DNA of 64,000 nt from the NCBI RefSeq assembly GCF_013114625.1, contig NZ_VTXD01000021.1, forward strand, positions 81,773 to 145,772. The letters are read 5' to 3'. The position numbers were made by a program, and so were the translations under genes. This document shows positions 47,986 to 58,541 of the stretch, one piece after another (the stretch's first letter is position 1; each line of letters opens with the position of its first letter). This stretch comes from Vibrio sp. 99-70-13A1 (GTDB lineage: Bacteria > Pseudomonadota > Gammaproteobacteria > Enterobacterales > Vibrionaceae). The notes under the pieces are model-generated. The model saw nothing but the letters and a program-made list of their open reading frames with translations. It did not search any database and was not told the DNA's origin.

Positions 47986-49632
47986 CTACAGACCTGCCGC
48001 AGCGAATACTTGATTTACGATCTCTTGCGCTTCTGCTTCAATTGCTTTCAGGTGTTCTTCACCTTTAAAGCTTTCACAGTAAATCTTATAAATATCTTCT
48101 GTGCCAGATGGACGTGCAGCAAACCAACCGTTTTCCGTCGTCACTTTAAGTCCACCGATTGCAGCGCCATTACCAGGAGCATGAGTCAAGCGAGCAGTGA
48201 TAGCATCACCAGCAAGTGTTTCAGCTGAAACCATCTCTGGCGAAAGCTTCTTAAGTACATCTTTTTGCGCACCATTCGCTACCGCTTGGATACGGTTGTA
48301 CTTAGATTCACCGTGTTTAGCGGCAAGCTCTTCGTAGTATTCTTGTGGGTTCTTACCGGTTACCGCTGTGATTTCAGCCGCAAGTAGACAAAGAATGAGA
48401 CCATCTTTATCTGTAGACCAAGGCGTACCATCTTTACGTAGGAAAGACGCTCCAGCACTTTCTTCACCACCAAAACCAAATTGACCGTTATACAAACCAT
48501 CGACAAACCATTTAAAACCAACTGGCACTTCACACAGTTCACGACCTAGATCAGCCACAACGCGGTCAATCAAAGCACTTGAAACTAATGTCTTACCAAC
48601 GGCAACATCCTTGCCCCAACCTTCACGGTTGCGGTAAAGGTAATCAATACAAACCGCTAAGAAGTGGTTAGGGTTCATTAAACCTTTTGGAGTAACAATA
48701 CCGTGACGGTCATAGTCAGGATCATTGCCGAAAGCCAAAGCATACTCATCTTTTAATGCCAACAAACCAGCCATTGCATAAGGTGATGAACAGTCCATAC
48801 GAACTACACCATCTTTATCTAAAGACATGAATTGGAATGAAGGATCTACCGCTTCACTTACCAAAGTTAAATCTAAGTTGTATGCCTTACCAATCTGACG
48901 CCAGTAATCAATGCCGCTGCCGCCAAGTGGATCTACACCAATCTTGATGTTCGCTTTCTGAATAGCTTCCATATCTACTACGTTTACAAGGTCTGCTACG
49001 TAAGGAGCAACAAGGTCAACTTCTTTCACTAATTCAGATTGCTTAGCCTGCGCAATTGGCGTGCGTTTAACACCTTGCATTTCTTCAGCAATAATAACAT
49101 TTGCGCGGTCTTCAATTGCTTGAGTAAGCGCAGCCTCAGCAGGTCCACCGTGCGTTGGGTTATATTTAATACCACCATCTTGAGGCGGGTTATGAGACGG
49201 TGTAATAACAATACCATCTGCTTTTTTAGCATTAACTAAGTTGTACGTAAGAATTGCATGCGACACACCAGGAGTTGGGGTGAAACCGTTATTTTCTTGA
49301 ATTATAACTTCAACACCATTTGCCACTAACACTTCAATGACTGTAGAAAACGCAGGCTCCGAAAGGGCGTGTGTATCTTTACCTAAGAAAAGTGGTCCAG
49401 TCGTACCCTGCTCTGCTCTAACTTCCGCAACAGCTTGTGCGATTGCAAGAATATGGTTTTCGTTAAATGTTGATTTGTCTGCTGTACCACGGTGACCTGA
49501 AGTACCAAAAAGAACTCTATGATCTGGGTTAGTCGCATCCGGTTGCTGTAAAAAATAGTTCGCTACTAAAGCCGGGATATTATGAAGATCTTCCTGCTGA
49601 GCTTTTTGCCCAGCACGAGGGTGCATAGCCAT
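47986..49632 (-). CDS. pgm: Phosphoglucomutase
   Basis: Pgm interconverts glucose 1-phosphate and glucose 6-phosphate, linking glycogen and nucleotide sugars to glycolysis. The 548 residues include [20 protein letters not shown], the phosphoserine loop [26 protein letters not shown], the metal loop [15 protein letters not shown] and [13 protein letters not shown]; the phosphate-binding [13 protein letters not shown] is near the end. AAGGATG precedes the ATG. It lies downstream of seqA, as in E. coli, but with a terminator between them. Confidence 0.98.
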   Translation of the reverse strand: MAMHPRAGQKAQQEDLHNIPALVANYFLQQPDATNPDHRVLFGTSGHRGTADKSTFNENHILAIAQAVAEVRAEQGTTGPLFLGKDTHALSEPAFSTVIEVLVANGVEVIIQENNGFTPTPGVSHAILTYNLVNAKKADGIVITPSHNPPQDGGIKYNPTHGGPAEAALTQAIEDRANVIIAEEMQGVKRTPIAQAKQSELVKEVDLVAPYVADLVNVVDMEAIQKANIKIGVDPLGGSGIDYWRQIGKAYNLDLTLVSEAVDPSFQFMSLDKDGVVRMDCSSPYAMAGLLALKDEYALAFGNDPDYDRHGIVTPKGLMNPNHFLAVCIDYLYRNREGWGKDVAVGKTLVSSALIDRVVADLGRELCEVPVGFKWFVDGLYNGQFGFGGEESAGASFLRKDGTPWSTDKDGLILCLLAAEITAVTGKNPQEYYEELAAKHGESKYNRIQAVANGAQKDVLKKLSPEMVSAETLAGDAITARLTHAPGNGAAIGGLKVTTENGWFAARPSGTEDIYKIYCESFKGEEHLKAIEAEAQEIVNQVFAAAGL

Positions 49633-49663
49633 TTTTTGACATCCTTATATATAAAATTTAAAA

Positions 49664-49711
49664 ACAAAAAAACCTCATAATATCGACTATTTAAGGGACA
49701 TTATGAGGTTT
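49664..49711 (-). terminator. Terminator of seqA, ahead of pgm
   Basis: AAACCTCATAAT pairs perfectly with ATTATGAGGTTT across an 18-base loop, followed on the minus strand by TTTTTTGTTTTT. Confidence 0.8.
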
Positions 49712-49724
49712 AAATCAGATTTCT

Positions 49725-50267
49725 TTAAATTGAACCTGTTACTTTTTCTATCAATTCTGCTTGGAAATTCATTCGACTCATTAGCTGATCAACCATTTGT
49801 CTCTTACGACTTGTATTATTGTTGGTGATCACCCAAAAGTTACTGCATGGAATAGCTTTTGGTTTCGTCGTGTTGCCATTAGCTAAAAGCGTTTCTTCAT
49901 TTTCAGCAAAATATACACGCTTGCGACCTTTCACTTGAGATGCTTCAGAAAAGCTACTCGGGTCGATTTTGTATAAAGTTGATAAAACCAACATGAATCG
50001 ATCGATCGCTTTTTTAAGAGACGCAAATTCATCTGAAATCAAAAGCGAGCGCATTTCTTTAACGCCATCTAGCTTCGCTGGTGTAAAACCAACATCTTTG
50101 CTAACAATAATTCCTTTAGGTTCAACTACTTCCTCAACAGGATTAAGTTCACCTTGACTATCAATTTTCAATAAGCGACGCAGAATATCTGAAGCGCTTT
50201 CGCCAATATGTTCTGTCTGACCCGCAATATAACGGTATAGGTCCTCATCAACCTCAATTGTTTTCAT
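49725..50267 (-). CDS. seqA: Replication initiation negative regulator SeqA
   Basis: SeqA binds hemimethylated GATC sites and sequesters newly replicated origins. The 180-residue protein has the oligomerisation N-terminus MKTIEVDEDLYRYIAGQTEHIGESASDILRRLL and the DNA-binding C-terminal half with GRKRVYFAENEETLLANGNTTKPKAIPCSNFWVITNNNTSRKR. The order ybfF/seqA/pgm matches E. coli. Confidence 0.97.
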   Translation of the reverse strand: MKTIEVDEDLYRYIAGQTEHIGESASDILRRLLKIDSQGELNPVEEVVEPKGIIVSKDVGFTPAKLDGVKEMRSLLISDEFASLKKAIDRFMLVLSTLYKIDPSSFSEASQVKGRKRVYFAENEETLLANGNTTKPKAIPCSNFWVITNNNTSRKRQMVDQLMSRMNFQAELIEKVTGSI

Positions 50268-50359
50268 TCGCTTTTCACAATCTCAATGTTTAAACTCTGA
50301 GGGATTATAGCGAGATCCGCGAGGATACTCTACGATAAACCCACCATGAATAAGATAAA

Positions 50360-51121
50360 ATGTCAGCACAGCTCAACTATAAAATAGAAGGTGAAGGTCA
50401 CACCATTGTTTTGATCCACGGTTTATTCGGTAATTTAGACAACCTTGGGCTTCTTGCGAGGGATCTAAGAAATGATCACCAAGTGCTGAGTATTGATCTA
50501 AGAAACCATGGACAATCTTTCCATAGCGAGCAGCATAATTACTTTGAAATGGCACGTGACGTCGCCAATCTACTCGACGTACTTAAACTGACTAACGTTA
50601 CCATCATAGGGCACTCTATGGGCGGAAAAGTCGCCATGGCTTTGACTCAACTAGTAACAATTAAACAATTAGTTGTTTTAGATATGGCTCCTGTCGCTTA
50701 CCAGCAACGACGACACGATAACGTGTTTTCTGGCTTACAAGCTGTTATCGAAGAAAAGCCCCGCTCTCGCTCAGAAGCATTGAATATTCTTAAGAACCAC
50801 ATCGAAATTGATGGTGTGCGCCAGTTTTTAACTAAATCTTTATTCAAAAATGATCATGGTGTTATGGAATGGCGCTTTAATGTCTGCTCATTGCTATCTA
50901 ATTATGACCAAATCATCGGTTGGGAACCAATACCTGCATCAGCTACACGTACTTTATTTATAAAAGGCGGCAACTCAGATTATTTAACCCACGAGCACCA
51001 ATCCTCCATTCAGGCACAGTTCTCAAATGCAAAAGCTCATGTCATTGCAAATACTGGACATTGGCTACACGCAGAAAAGCCGGCTGAAGTACTTCGTGCC
51101 ATCAGAAAGTTTATTGTTTGA
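50360..51121 (+). CDS. ybfF: Esterase YbfF, alpha/beta hydrolase
   Basis: The 253-residue alpha/beta hydrolase has VLIHGLFGNLDNLG, the nucleophile elbow IIGHSMGGKVAMAL, an Asp-bearing LFIKGGNSDYL and the His end ANTGHWLHAEKP. E. coli YbfF hydrolyses short acyl thioesters and esters; the native substrate is unclear. It is divergent from seqA, as in E. coli. Confidence 0.93.
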   Translation: MSAQLNYKIEGEGHTIVLIHGLFGNLDNLGLLARDLRNDHQVLSIDLRNHGQSFHSEQHNYFEMARDVANLLDVLKLTNVTIIGHSMGGKVAMALTQLVTIKQLVVLDMAPVAYQQRRHDNVFSGLQAVIEEKPRSRSEALNILKNHIEIDGVRQFLTKSLFKNDHGVMEWRFNVCSLLSNYDQIIGWEPIPASATRTLFIKGGNSDYLTHEHQSSIQAQFSNAKAHVIANTGHWLHAEKPAEVLRAIRKFIV

Positions 51122-51252
51122 AAGCGATAATTTAATGGAAAACTAAGACCATATTGATGCATGATATTGCGAACTTGGTTACAACAGCGCATTAACTTTA
51201 TTGTTTAAGAATGATATAGTGCTCGCAAGCAAAATTGGTATATAGGGATCCC

Positions 51253-51474
51253 ATGCTTTACGACTACATAAACGTCATTGAATCTATTGGGTTAGACCTT
51301 TTATTTGCCGGGATCTTTTTCTTGATCGGGATGGCAATTAAAGATGTTCTAAAACAAGGCAATGTTCCCGTTTTTGGGCGTCGAATCGTATGGTTAGTGC
51401 TCTTTCTAGGATGTGCAGGGTTTATAGCTAAAGGGCTAATCCAGCTCAGTTGGGAAGGGACAGGGATCGGTTGA
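51253..51474 (+). CDS. DUF2788 small membrane protein
   Basis: The 73-residue protein has two transmembrane helices (about 10-30 LLFAGIFFLIGMAI and 43-63 WLVLFLGCAGFIAKGLI) joined by a positively charged loop (KDVLKQGNVPVFGRR). It fits DUF2788, a family of unknown function. ATG at 51253 with AGGGAT upstream is preferred over the TTG at 51235. It lies 54 bp upstream of fldA, in the place held by ybfE in E. coli, and may be co-transcribed with fldA. Confidence 0.85.
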   Translation: MLYDYINVIESIGLDLLFAGIFFLIGMAIKDVLKQGNVPVFGRRIVWLVLFLGCAGFIAKGLIQLSWEGTGIG

Positions 51475-51528
51475 TCCTCCTGACTCCTACTATCACCAAC
51501 AACAGACACAATTAAAGGTAATTATTCT

Positions 51529-52062
51529 ATGGCAAGTGTAGGTCTCTTCTTTGGTAGCGATACAGGTAACACTGAAGCTGTTGCTAAGATGATTCAAAAG
51601 CAGTTGGGCAAACAGCTCGTTCAAGTTCAAGACATTGCTAAAAGCAGTAAAGAAGACATCGATAATTTCGATCTACTACTGCTAGGTATCCCAACGTGGT
51701 ACTACGGCGAAGCACAATGTGATTGGGACGACTTTTTCCCTGAACTTGAAGCTATTGATTTCTCAACTAAGCTTGTTGCTATTTTTGGTTGTGGTGACCA
51801 AGAAGATTACGCTGAGTACTTCTGTGATGCGATGGGCACTATTCGTGATATCGTTGAAGCTAAAGGCGGAACTATCCTTGGTCATACTTCAACTGAAGGT
51901 TATGAGTTTGAAGCATCAAAAGGTTTAGTTGAAGGCGATGACAGCCAATTTGTAGGTCTTTGTATTGATGAAGATCGTCAACCTGAACTTACTGACGAGC
52001 GTGTATCTAACTGGGTTAAACAAATCCACGAAGAGATGTGCTTAGCAGAACTTGAAGACTAA
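51529..52062 (+). CDS. fldA: Flavodoxin I
   Basis: FldA carries single electrons on FMN for enzymes such as MetH, IspG/IspH and pyruvate-formate lyase activase. The FMN phosphate loop GSDTGNTEAVAK, the IPTWYYGEAQCDWDDF loop and FGCGDQEDYAEYFCDA are intact in 177 residues (E. coli 176). AAAGGTAA precedes the ATG. The fldA-fur pairing is as in E. coli, though a terminator and a DUF4442 gene intervene here. Confidence 0.97.
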   Translation: MASVGLFFGSDTGNTEAVAKMIQKQLGKQLVQVQDIAKSSKEDIDNFDLLLLGIPTWYYGEAQCDWDDFFPELEAIDFSTKLVAIFGCGDQEDYAEYFCDAMGTIRDIVEAKGGTILGHTSTEGYEFEASKGLVEGDDSQFVGLCIDEDRQPELTDERVSNWVKQIHEEMCLAELED

Positions 52063-52082
52063 TTTGTCTTTTTAATTATTTT

Positions 52083-52111
52083 AAAAGCCTCCTAATTGGG
52101 AGGCTTTTTTA
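52083..52111 (+). terminator. Terminator of fldA
   Basis: AAAGCCTCC pairs with GGAGGCTTT around a short loop, followed by TTTTT; it may also serve the convergent DUF4442 gene. Confidence 0.9.
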
Positions 52112-52122
52112 TATTCAGTAAC

Positions 52123-52629
52123 TTAAACTTCGGCAATCGTATCTACATCTTGCTCTCGAAACTGAGGTTTCTTTCTTACGTACAGCTTTCTCTGCACCTC
52201 AGAGACAACATTCCCATCTTTATCTTTTATATGAATGATGAATTCAGGAAAACACTTATCACCTGAAGTCGTTTTACTGTAAATCTCTTCGAGTTGACCT
52301 TGGGTTACCTCAAAGTCTGCATATAAGTCAGACTGCCCTGGCTTGATAAAGTTGATACTCGCTTCTTTATCCCAAACGTAGTATTGCTCGCCAAGTATTC
52401 CCATTAACATTAATGAATAAACGGGATCGGTCAGCGAAAAAATACTTCCCCCATACTGGGTCCGATTAGCATTTTTATTCCACCAGCGTAATTTTAAACG
52501 CATATTCACAACTCTAAAATCTTCGCTGATATTTAAAATTTTTATGCCAGCCCCCCAAAAAGGTGGCCAAATATTAAGGGCAAAAGTGACAATACCGGGT
52601 TTATATATCTTCGCTAATCGCTTGTTCAT
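52123..52629 (-). CDS. DUF4442 hotdog-fold protein
   Basis: The 168-residue protein fits DUF4442, thioesterase-like hotdog proteins, by WPPFWGAGIKI, MRLKLRWWNKNANRTQYGGSIFSLTDPVYSLMLMGILG and the C-terminal beta strands with KLYVRKKP. A role in acyl-CoA hydrolysis is a family-level guess. It is inserted convergently to fldA and divergently from fur, so it is transcribed alone. Confidence 0.8.
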   Translation of the reverse strand: MNKRLAKIYKPGIVTFALNIWPPFWGAGIKILNISEDFRVVNMRLKLRWWNKNANRTQYGGSIFSLTDPVYSLMLMGILGEQYYVWDKEASINFIKPGQSDLYADFEVTQGQLEEIYSKTTSGDKCFPEFIIHIKDKDGNVVSEVQRKLYVRKKPQFREQDVDTIAEV

Positions 52630-52760
52630 AACGACATTCCATGTCTATCGAAAGGTAAAACACACCCAGCAAAACTGGTCATACCTCCACTATAAGTGAG
52701 ATACCTCTATTTTACAAAACCATATTATCAAACTAACTAGTAACCCTTTGAACTTCGTGG

Positions 52761-52789
52761 TTTATTGTTATCACTGAGTGACCTATAAT
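52761..52789 (+). promoter_or_regulatory. Promoter of fur
   Basis: TTTATT and a perfect TATAAT are separated by 17 bp, 52 bp upstream of the fur start codon. Confidence 0.65.
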
Positions 52790-52841
52790 GATAGGAATAT
52801 TGAATTCTGTTAATTGCTGCAGATCATCAACAGGAAAGTAT

Positions 52842-53291
52842 ATGTCAGACAATAATCAAGCGCTAAAAGATGCAGGACTTAAAGTCACTCTTCCAAGGCT
52901 AAAAATTCTAGAAGTATTACAACAACCAGATTGCCAACATATTAGTGCTGAGGATTTGTATAAAAAGCTGATCGATTTAGGAGAAGAAATTGGTCTAGCT
53001 ACAGTGTATCGCGTATTAAACCAATTCGATGATGCTGGTATTGTTACCCGTCACCATTTTGAAGGCGGTAAATCTGTATTTGAACTATCGACTCAACATC
53101 ACCACGATCACCTTGTGTGTCTAGACTGTGGTGCTGTAATTGAGTTTTCAGATGACCTTATTGAAGAACGTCAAAAAGAAATTGCTGAGCGTTACAATGT
53201 TCACCTAACAAACCATAGCTTATACCTTTACGGAAAAAGCTTAAGTGGTGACTGTAAAGGCAACCCAGACGCACACAAACCAAAAAAATAA
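52842..53291 (+). CDS. fur: Ferric uptake regulator
   Basis: Fur binds Fe2+ and represses iron uptake genes, likely including feoABC in this window. The winged helix (GLKVTLPRLKILEVLQQPD... GLATVYRVLNQFDDAGIV) is followed by the metal-binding HHHDH-LVCLDC with His87, His88, His90, Cys93 and Cys96. ATG at 52842 with AGGAAAG upstream gives 149 residues (E. coli 148); the open frame extends upstream to 52788 without family support. Confidence 0.98.
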   Translation: MSDNNQALKDAGLKVTLPRLKILEVLQQPDCQHISAEDLYKKLIDLGEEIGLATVYRVLNQFDDAGIVTRHHFEGGKSVFELSTQHHHDHLVCLDCGAVIEFSDDLIEERQKEIAERYNVHLTNHSLYLYGKSLSGDCKGNPDAHKPKK

Positions 53292-53339
53292 TAACGGTTC
53301 GATGCTGATTCAGCTTTAAGCTCAATACGTCAAATAATA

Positions 53340-53369
53340 AAAATGCCAGCAATTGCTGGCATTTTTTCT
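53340..53369. terminator. Bidirectional terminator between fur and glnS
   Basis: AAAATGCCAGCAATTGCTGGCATTTT is a perfect inverted repeat with T runs on both strands. Confidence 0.93.
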
Positions 53370-53396
53370 AATGAACATTCAGTTCAAGCTAAAGTT

Positions 53397-55064
53397 TTAC
53401 CCTTCAGCTTTTCCCCAAGTGTCACGTAAACCAACCGTTCGATTAAAGACTAACTTATCCGAGGTTGATTCTTTATTATCGACACAGAAGTAGCCAGTAC
53501 GTTCAAACTGGAAACCTTGCTCTGCTTTCGCTTGCCCTAAACTCGATTCAACAAATCCATTTAGTTTCACTAATGAATCTGGGTTAAGAGTTTCTGCAAA
53601 GTTATCCGCAGCTGCAGGATTAGCGACAGTAAACAAGCGATCATATAAACGAATTTCAGCAGGTAATGCTTTATCAGCAGATACCCAATGAATAACGCCT
53701 TTCACTTTACGACCATCAGCAGGGTTCTTACCTAATGTTTCGTTATCGTAAGAACAGAAGATCGTTGTAATGTTGCCTTCAGCATCTTTTTCGATACGTT
53801 CAGCTTTAATTACGTAAGCACCACGTAGACGAACTTCCTTACCAAGAACCAAACGCTTGTACTTCTTATTTGCTTCTTCGCGGAAGTCATCACGTTCAAT
53901 CCAAATTTCACGGGTGAATGGAACTTCACGAGTCCCCATTTCTGGATTGTTTGGGTGGTTAGAAACTGTCAGGGTTTCAACTTGGTCTTGTTCAAAGTTT
54001 TCAATAACTACTTTGATTGGATCAAGTACAGCCATTGCACGAGGTGCGTTTTCGTTTAGGTCATCACGAATACAAGATTCTAGAGAACCAAATTCAATCA
54101 TGTTTTCCTGTTTCGTTACACCAATACGTTTACAGAACTCACGAATTGAAGCTGAAGTGAAACCACGACGACGTAAACCAGAAATAGTAGGCATACGTGG
54201 GTCATCCCAGCCTTCAACTAAGTTTTCTACAACCAGTTGATTCAGCTTACGTTTAGACATAACCGTATATTCAAGGTTTAGACGGCTAAACTCGTATTGG
54301 CGAGGCTGACATTCAATTGTGATGTTATCCAAAACCCAATCGTATAAACGACGGTTGTCTTGGAATTCTAATGTACAAATAGAATGAGTAATCCCTTCTA
54401 ATGCATCAGAAATACAATGCGTGAAGTCGTACATTGGGTAAATGCACCACTTGTCACCGGTTTGGTGGTGATGTGCAAAACGTACGCGGTAAATCACAGG
54501 ATCACGCATAACCATGAATGAAGAACTCATATCAATCTTTGCACGCAGACACGCTGTACCTTCTTTGAAGTCACCATCACGCATTTTTTCAAAAAGCGCT
54601 AGGTTCTCTTCAGGGCTACGATCACGGTATGGACTCGCTTTACCAGGCTCTTTTAGAGTGCCACGGTATTCACGGATCTGCTCAGGACTTAGCTCATCAA
54701 CATACGCTAAGCCTTTATTAATTAATTCAACAGCGTAGTTATAAAGCGTATCGAAGTAGTTTGATGAATAACAAATATCACCAGCCCATTCAAAGCCTAA
54801 CCAGCTCACATCATTCTTAATTGACTCAACGTATTCAACGTCTTCTTTCTCAGGGTTTGTATCATCGAAACGTAGATTACATTGCCCCTGATAGTCCTGA
54901 GCAATACCAAAGTTTAAGCAAATAGACTTAGCGTGACCAATGTGCAGGTAGCCATTAGGCTCCGGCGGAAAACGAGTATGCACGCTAGTGTGTTTACCAT
55001 CCGCTAAATCTTTATCAATAATTTGGCGAATAAAATTCGATGGACGAGCCTCAGCTTCACTCAT
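53397..55064 (-). CDS. glnS: Glutaminyl-tRNA synthetase
   Basis: GlnRS charges tRNA-Gln. The 555-residue class I enzyme (E. coli 554) has [16 protein letters not shown] (HIGH box), FDDTNPEKE, and [13 protein letters not shown] (KMSKS-type box), followed by the beta-barrel anticodon-binding domains. GAGGTG precedes the ATG. Its position next to nagE is as in E. coli. Confidence 0.98.
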   Translation of the reverse strand: MSEAEARPSNFIRQIIDKDLADGKHTSVHTRFPPEPNGYLHIGHAKSICLNFGIAQDYQGQCNLRFDDTNPEKEDVEYVESIKNDVSWLGFEWAGDICYSSNYFDTLYNYAVELINKGLAYVDELSPEQIREYRGTLKEPGKASPYRDRSPEENLALFEKMRDGDFKEGTACLRAKIDMSSSFMVMRDPVIYRVRFAHHHQTGDKWCIYPMYDFTHCISDALEGITHSICTLEFQDNRRLYDWVLDNITIECQPRQYEFSRLNLEYTVMSKRKLNQLVVENLVEGWDDPRMPTISGLRRRGFTSASIREFCKRIGVTKQENMIEFGSLESCIRDDLNENAPRAMAVLDPIKVVIENFEQDQVETLTVSNHPNNPEMGTREVPFTREIWIERDDFREEANKKYKRLVLGKEVRLRGAYVIKAERIEKDAEGNITTIFCSYDNETLGKNPADGRKVKGVIHWVSADKALPAEIRLYDRLFTVANPAAADNFAETLNPDSLVKLNGFVESSLGQAKAEQGFQFERTGYFCVDNKESTSDKLVFNRTVGLRDTWGKAEG

Positions 55065-55366
55065 CTATAGCACCTCTATATATGGTTTAGTATTGTCAGA
55101 AAATTGGATTTCGAGCTTCTCCCTACCCACGCAGACTTAATGTCATTTTCAATGGAGGTAAAGCTTGAAAGATCATTGTCGCTAATCATCCACAATTCTG
55201 CGGGTTTACACAATAAGAACCATCGTATTCTTGTGATTAATTCAGCTATTCGCTGAAGAACGCACCAAATCAGTCTGATCCAGAGATAATAAAAAAGCCT
55301 CCCAAGGGAGGCTTTATAAAATAATCTTCTTAAAGTTTACACGGCTTATGTTAAGCGTGATTGAAA
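55065..55366. other. Gap between glnS and nagE
   Basis: This 302-bp stretch holds the glnS promoter and the nagE terminator (55290-55317). No small gene or other structured element was recognised. Confidence 0.5.
55290..55317 (-). terminator. Terminator of nagE
   Basis: AGCCTCCC pairs with GGGAGGCT around AA, followed on the minus strand by TTTTTTATT. Confidence 0.88.
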
Positions 55367-56926
55367 CTAAGGAAGTTTAACATCAGATAGGTCTTCACCA
55401 GCACCGATTGCTTTCATTTCGCCAGCAACGATTTCAGCTAGTGGGCCAAGGATAACCTGAAGGTTGTTCTCACCTAGTTTAACAACACCTTTTGCACCTA
55501 ATTTCTTAAGTACCGCTTCATCAGCGATTGAACGGTCTTTAAGAGTTAGACGTAGACGTGTGATACATGCGTCAATTGAAGTTAGGTTTTCGTGACCACC
55601 TAGAGCTTTCAGGTATTGACGTGCAACTTCACCTTTTGGAGCGTCACCAGCTGGAGCAGCTACTGCTTCGTCATCATCTTCACGACCTGGCGATTTCAAG
55701 TTGAAAGCGCGGATTGCGAAAGAGAAAGTGAAGAAGTATAGAGCACCGAATGCTAAGCCAATCAATAGTAGAGTGAATGGTTTAGTTGCTAGACCCCAGT
55801 TCAATACGAAGTCGATTAGACCAGCAGAGAAACCGAAACCGTGCAGAGTACCAAACATGTTAGCAACGACTAGAGACAGACCTGTAAATACTGCGTGCAT
55901 TGCGTATAGAGCAGGAGCTAGGAATACGAACATGAATTCTAGCGGCTCTGTGATACCTGTTAGGAATGAACAGAATGCAACTGAGAACAGTGCGCCACCA
56001 ACTTGGCTACGTTTTTCAGCAGGTGCAGCTAGGTACATTGCAAGAGCAGCACCTGGTAGACCAAACATCATTACTGGGAAGAAACCGTTCATGAATACGC
56101 CAGCGCCTTTATCGCCACCGAAGAAACGGTGTAGGTCGCCAGATTTAACTGTTTCAGTCACTTCTTTAACAACAGTAGTAATCTCTGGAGTTACTGAGTT
56201 AGCGAATGTGAATGTGTGCTCTTGGCCAACAACTAGAGTTTTAGCAAGTGCAGGGTCAATACAAAGTTGAGTGATGTTAGCGAATGCGCCTTGACCAGCA
56301 ACGATGATTTCTTGACATGTACCCATACCGAACCAGAAGTACGAGTTCAACACATGGTGTAGACCTACAGGGATAAGTGCACGGTTAAGAGTACCGTAAA
56401 CGAATTGACCGATAGCGCCAGACGTTGATACTGCGTGAGCTAGTGAATCTAGACCAGACTGAACACCAGGCCAAACCACACCAGACACAGCACCTGCAAC
56501 AAGTGCAAATAGACCAGCCATGATTGGTACTAAACGTTTACCGGCAAAGAATGCCAACCACTCAGGAAGTCGTGTTGCATGGAAAGCGTTGTATGAGTGA
56601 CCAGCAATGATACCCGCAAAGATACCACCGAAGAATGACATATTAACGTCTGCGTTAATTGTCGTTGCTGTAGCTGTTAATACGAAGTAAGCAACTGCAC
56701 CAGCAAGACCTGCTGCGCCGTTACCATCTTTAGATAAGCCAATCGCGATACCTAGACCAAATAGCAGTGGAAGGTTGCCAAAAATTGCGCCACCAGCTTC
56801 TGCCATAAATGGAATATCAAGTAGATCGCCTTGACCCAAACGTAATAGAAGCGCCGCAATTGGAAGCGTTGCGATAGGTAGCATTAATGCCTTACCCAGC
56901 TTCTGTGCATATCCTAGAATATTCAC
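55367..56926 (-). CDS. nagE: N-acetylglucosamine PTS permease, IICB
   Basis: NagE imports and phosphorylates GlcNAc. The 519 residues contain the membrane IIC domain (about 1-400; opening LGYAQKLGKALMLPIATLPIAALLLRLG) and the IIB domain, whose phosphorylated Cys454 lies in SIDACITRLRL. E. coli NagE (648 residues) has a fused IIA domain; here the protein ends after IIB, so phosphate must come from a separate IIA, probably the glucose-type one (inference). It is divergent from nagA across a CRP site and NagC-like motifs. Confidence 0.95.
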   Translation of the reverse strand: MNILGYAQKLGKALMLPIATLPIAALLLRLGQGDLLDIPFMAEAGGAIFGNLPLLFGLGIAIGLSKDGNGAAGLAGAVAYFVLTATATTINADVNMSFFGGIFAGIIAGHSYNAFHATRLPEWLAFFAGKRLVPIMAGLFALVAGAVSGVVWPGVQSGLDSLAHAVSTSGAIGQFVYGTLNRALIPVGLHHVLNSYFWFGMGTCQEIIVAGQGAFANITQLCIDPALAKTLVVGQEHTFTFANSVTPEITTVVKEVTETVKSGDLHRFFGGDKGAGVFMNGFFPVMMFGLPGAALAMYLAAPAEKRSQVGGALFSVAFCSFLTGITEPLEFMFVFLAPALYAMHAVFTGLSLVVANMFGTLHGFGFSAGLIDFVLNWGLATKPFTLLLIGLAFGALYFFTFSFAIRAFNLKSPGREDDDEAVAAPAGDAPKGEVARQYLKALGGHENLTSIDACITRLRLTLKDRSIADEAVLKKLGAKGVVKLGENNLQVILGPLAEIVAGEMKAIGAGEDLSDVKLP

Positions 56927-56964
56927 TTGTTGTTTCCCCCTATAGGATTTTTAGAATTCGTTTG

Positions 56965-56987
56965 AGAAACTTATTTTAGTCGCTCAA
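56965..56987. promoter_or_regulatory. Candidate NagC operator, nagE side
   Basis: AAACTTATTTTA at 56967-56978 recurs identically at 57103-57114. TTATTTT is part of known NagC operators. The site lies 41 bp upstream of the nagE start. Confidence 0.4.
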
Positions 56988-57045
56988 TTTAGTCCTATTC
57001 AGTGTATTGCATTAATTTTGCTCCGCAAATTAAAAGCTTACCATT

Positions 57046-57061
57046 TGTGATCCTAATCACC
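57046..57061. promoter_or_regulatory. CRP binding site
   Basis: TGTGATCCTAATCACC matches the consensus TGTGA-N6-TCACA at nine of ten fixed positions, midway between the two NagC-like motifs. Confidence 0.75.
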
Positions 57062-57100
57062 AGTTTTTGCCAAATATCAAGGTTTTTGCTAGCGAGATCA

Positions 57101-57123
57101 TAAAACTTATTTTATCATTCAAA
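57101..57123. promoter_or_regulatory. Candidate NagC operator, nagA side
   Basis: The second AAACTTATTTTA copy (57103-57114) is in the same orientation and followed by an A-rich half. It is 136 bp from the first, close to 13 helical turns. Confidence 0.4.
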
Positions 57124-57402
57124 AAAATGAACATTTGTAGTTAAAATTTCAGTCATGATGTATTGCACTTTCCTTGCTTGAACAGTGGTAACCCACCATA
57201 TCAACGTCTATTAGCAATACCTATAATTAGCACAGAATAAAACAATATTTGTTATGTTTTTCAACCATTTAAATTAGCGCCCCATTCATTCGGTCGCTTG
57301 CTAGAAAGATAAATCGTTACGTAAATGATGTTCGAAAACTAAGTCCATATTTACGTGATGTATATAAATTTAAAGATCTCTCGAAATAAGGATTAGCTGA
57401 CT

Positions 57403-58539
57403 ATGTATGCGCTAAGTAACTGTAAAATCTATACTGGTAGTGACATTTTAACGGATCATGCCGTTATCATTGAAAATGAACTTATAAAATCAGTCTGCCC
57501 TGTCTCTGATTTACCAAAAGACATCGTCATCCAAGATCTGAATGGTGCTAATTTAAGCCCTGGATTTATCGACCTGCAGCTTAATGGTTGTGGCGGCGTT
57601 ATGCTGAACGATGAAATCACAGCTGACACCATGCAGATAATGCACAAAGCGAACCTTCAATCAGGTTGTACTAGCTTCCTACCAACGCTTATCACCTCTT
57701 CGGATGAAGATATGCGCGCCGTTATTGTTGCGGCTCGTGAGTACCACAACAAGTACCAGAACCAATCTTTAGGCTTACACCTTGAAGGTCCTTACCTAAA
57801 TGTTGCTAAAAAAGGTATTCACAGCGTAGATCATATTCGTAAATCTGATAGCGAAATGATCAGCCTTATCTGTGAAAACAGCGATCTTGTGACTAAGGTT
57901 ACTCTGGCTCCTGAGCAAAATGATCCTGAGCATATCGAACGTCTAAGCAAAGCTGGCGTTGTAGTATCAATTGGTCACACAAATGCTACTTATGCAGAAG
58001 CGCGTCAAGGCTTTGAATCAGGCATCACTTTCGCCACACACCTTTTTAATGCGATGACCCCAATGGTTGGACGCGAACCAGGTGTTGTCGGTGCTATCTA
58101 CGATACACCAGAAGTTTATGCGGGTATTATTGCTGATGGCTTCCACGTTGATTACGCAAACATCCGAATTGCACATAAAATCAAAGGTGAAAAGCTCGTA
58201 TTAGTGACCGATGCCACAGCTCCTGCAGGCGCTGACATGGAATACTTTATTTTTGTCGGTAAGAAAGTATATTACCGTGATGGTAAGTGTGTTGATGAAA
58301 ACGGCACACTAGGCGGCTCAGCTTTGACCATGATCGAAGCAGTACAGAACACTGTCGAGCACGCTGGTATCGCTTTGGACGAAGCTCTACGCATGGCTAC
58401 TTTATACCCTGCAAAGGCAATCGGTGTGGAAAGCAAACTTGGTCGAATTAAAAAAGGCCTTGTAGCTAACCTAGCTGTTTTTGACCGTGACTTTAATGTT
58501 CAAGCGACTGTTGTTAACGGACAATACGAGCACAATTAA
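57403..58539 (+). CDS. nagA: N-acetylglucosamine-6-phosphate deacetylase
   Basis: NagA removes acetate from GlcNAc-6-P, committing it to catabolism or recycling. The 378-residue amidohydrolase has [13 protein letters not shown], the metal-binding [33 protein letters not shown] and the catalytic Asp in [10 protein letters not shown]. It is 2 bp from nagC in one operon. No nagB lies nearby. Confidence 0.97.
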   Translation: MYALSNCKIYTGSDILTDHAVIIENELIKSVCPVSDLPKDIVIQDLNGANLSPGFIDLQLNGCGGVMLNDEITADTMQIMHKANLQSGCTSFLPTLITSSDEDMRAVIVAAREYHNKYQNQSLGLHLEGPYLNVAKKGIHSVDHIRKSDSEMISLICENSDLVTKVTLAPEQNDPEHIERLSKAGVVVSIGHTNATYAEARQGFESGITFATHLFNAMTPMVGREPGVVGAIYDTPEVYAGIIADGFHVDYANIRIAHKIKGEKLVLVTDATAPAGADMEYFIFVGKKVYYRDGKCVDENGTLGGSALTMIEAVQNTVEHAGIALDEALRMATLYPAKAIGVESKLGRIKKGLVANLAVFDRDFNVQATVVNGQYEHN

Positions 58540-58541
58540 TA

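Larger units (their letters stand above)
56927..57402. promoter_or_regulatory. nagE-nagA divergent control region
   Basis: These 476 bp separate the GlcNAc transporter and catabolic genes. They hold a near-perfect CRP site and two identical 12-bp NagC-like motifs spaced 136 bp apart. No further gene was seen. Confidence 0.75.
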
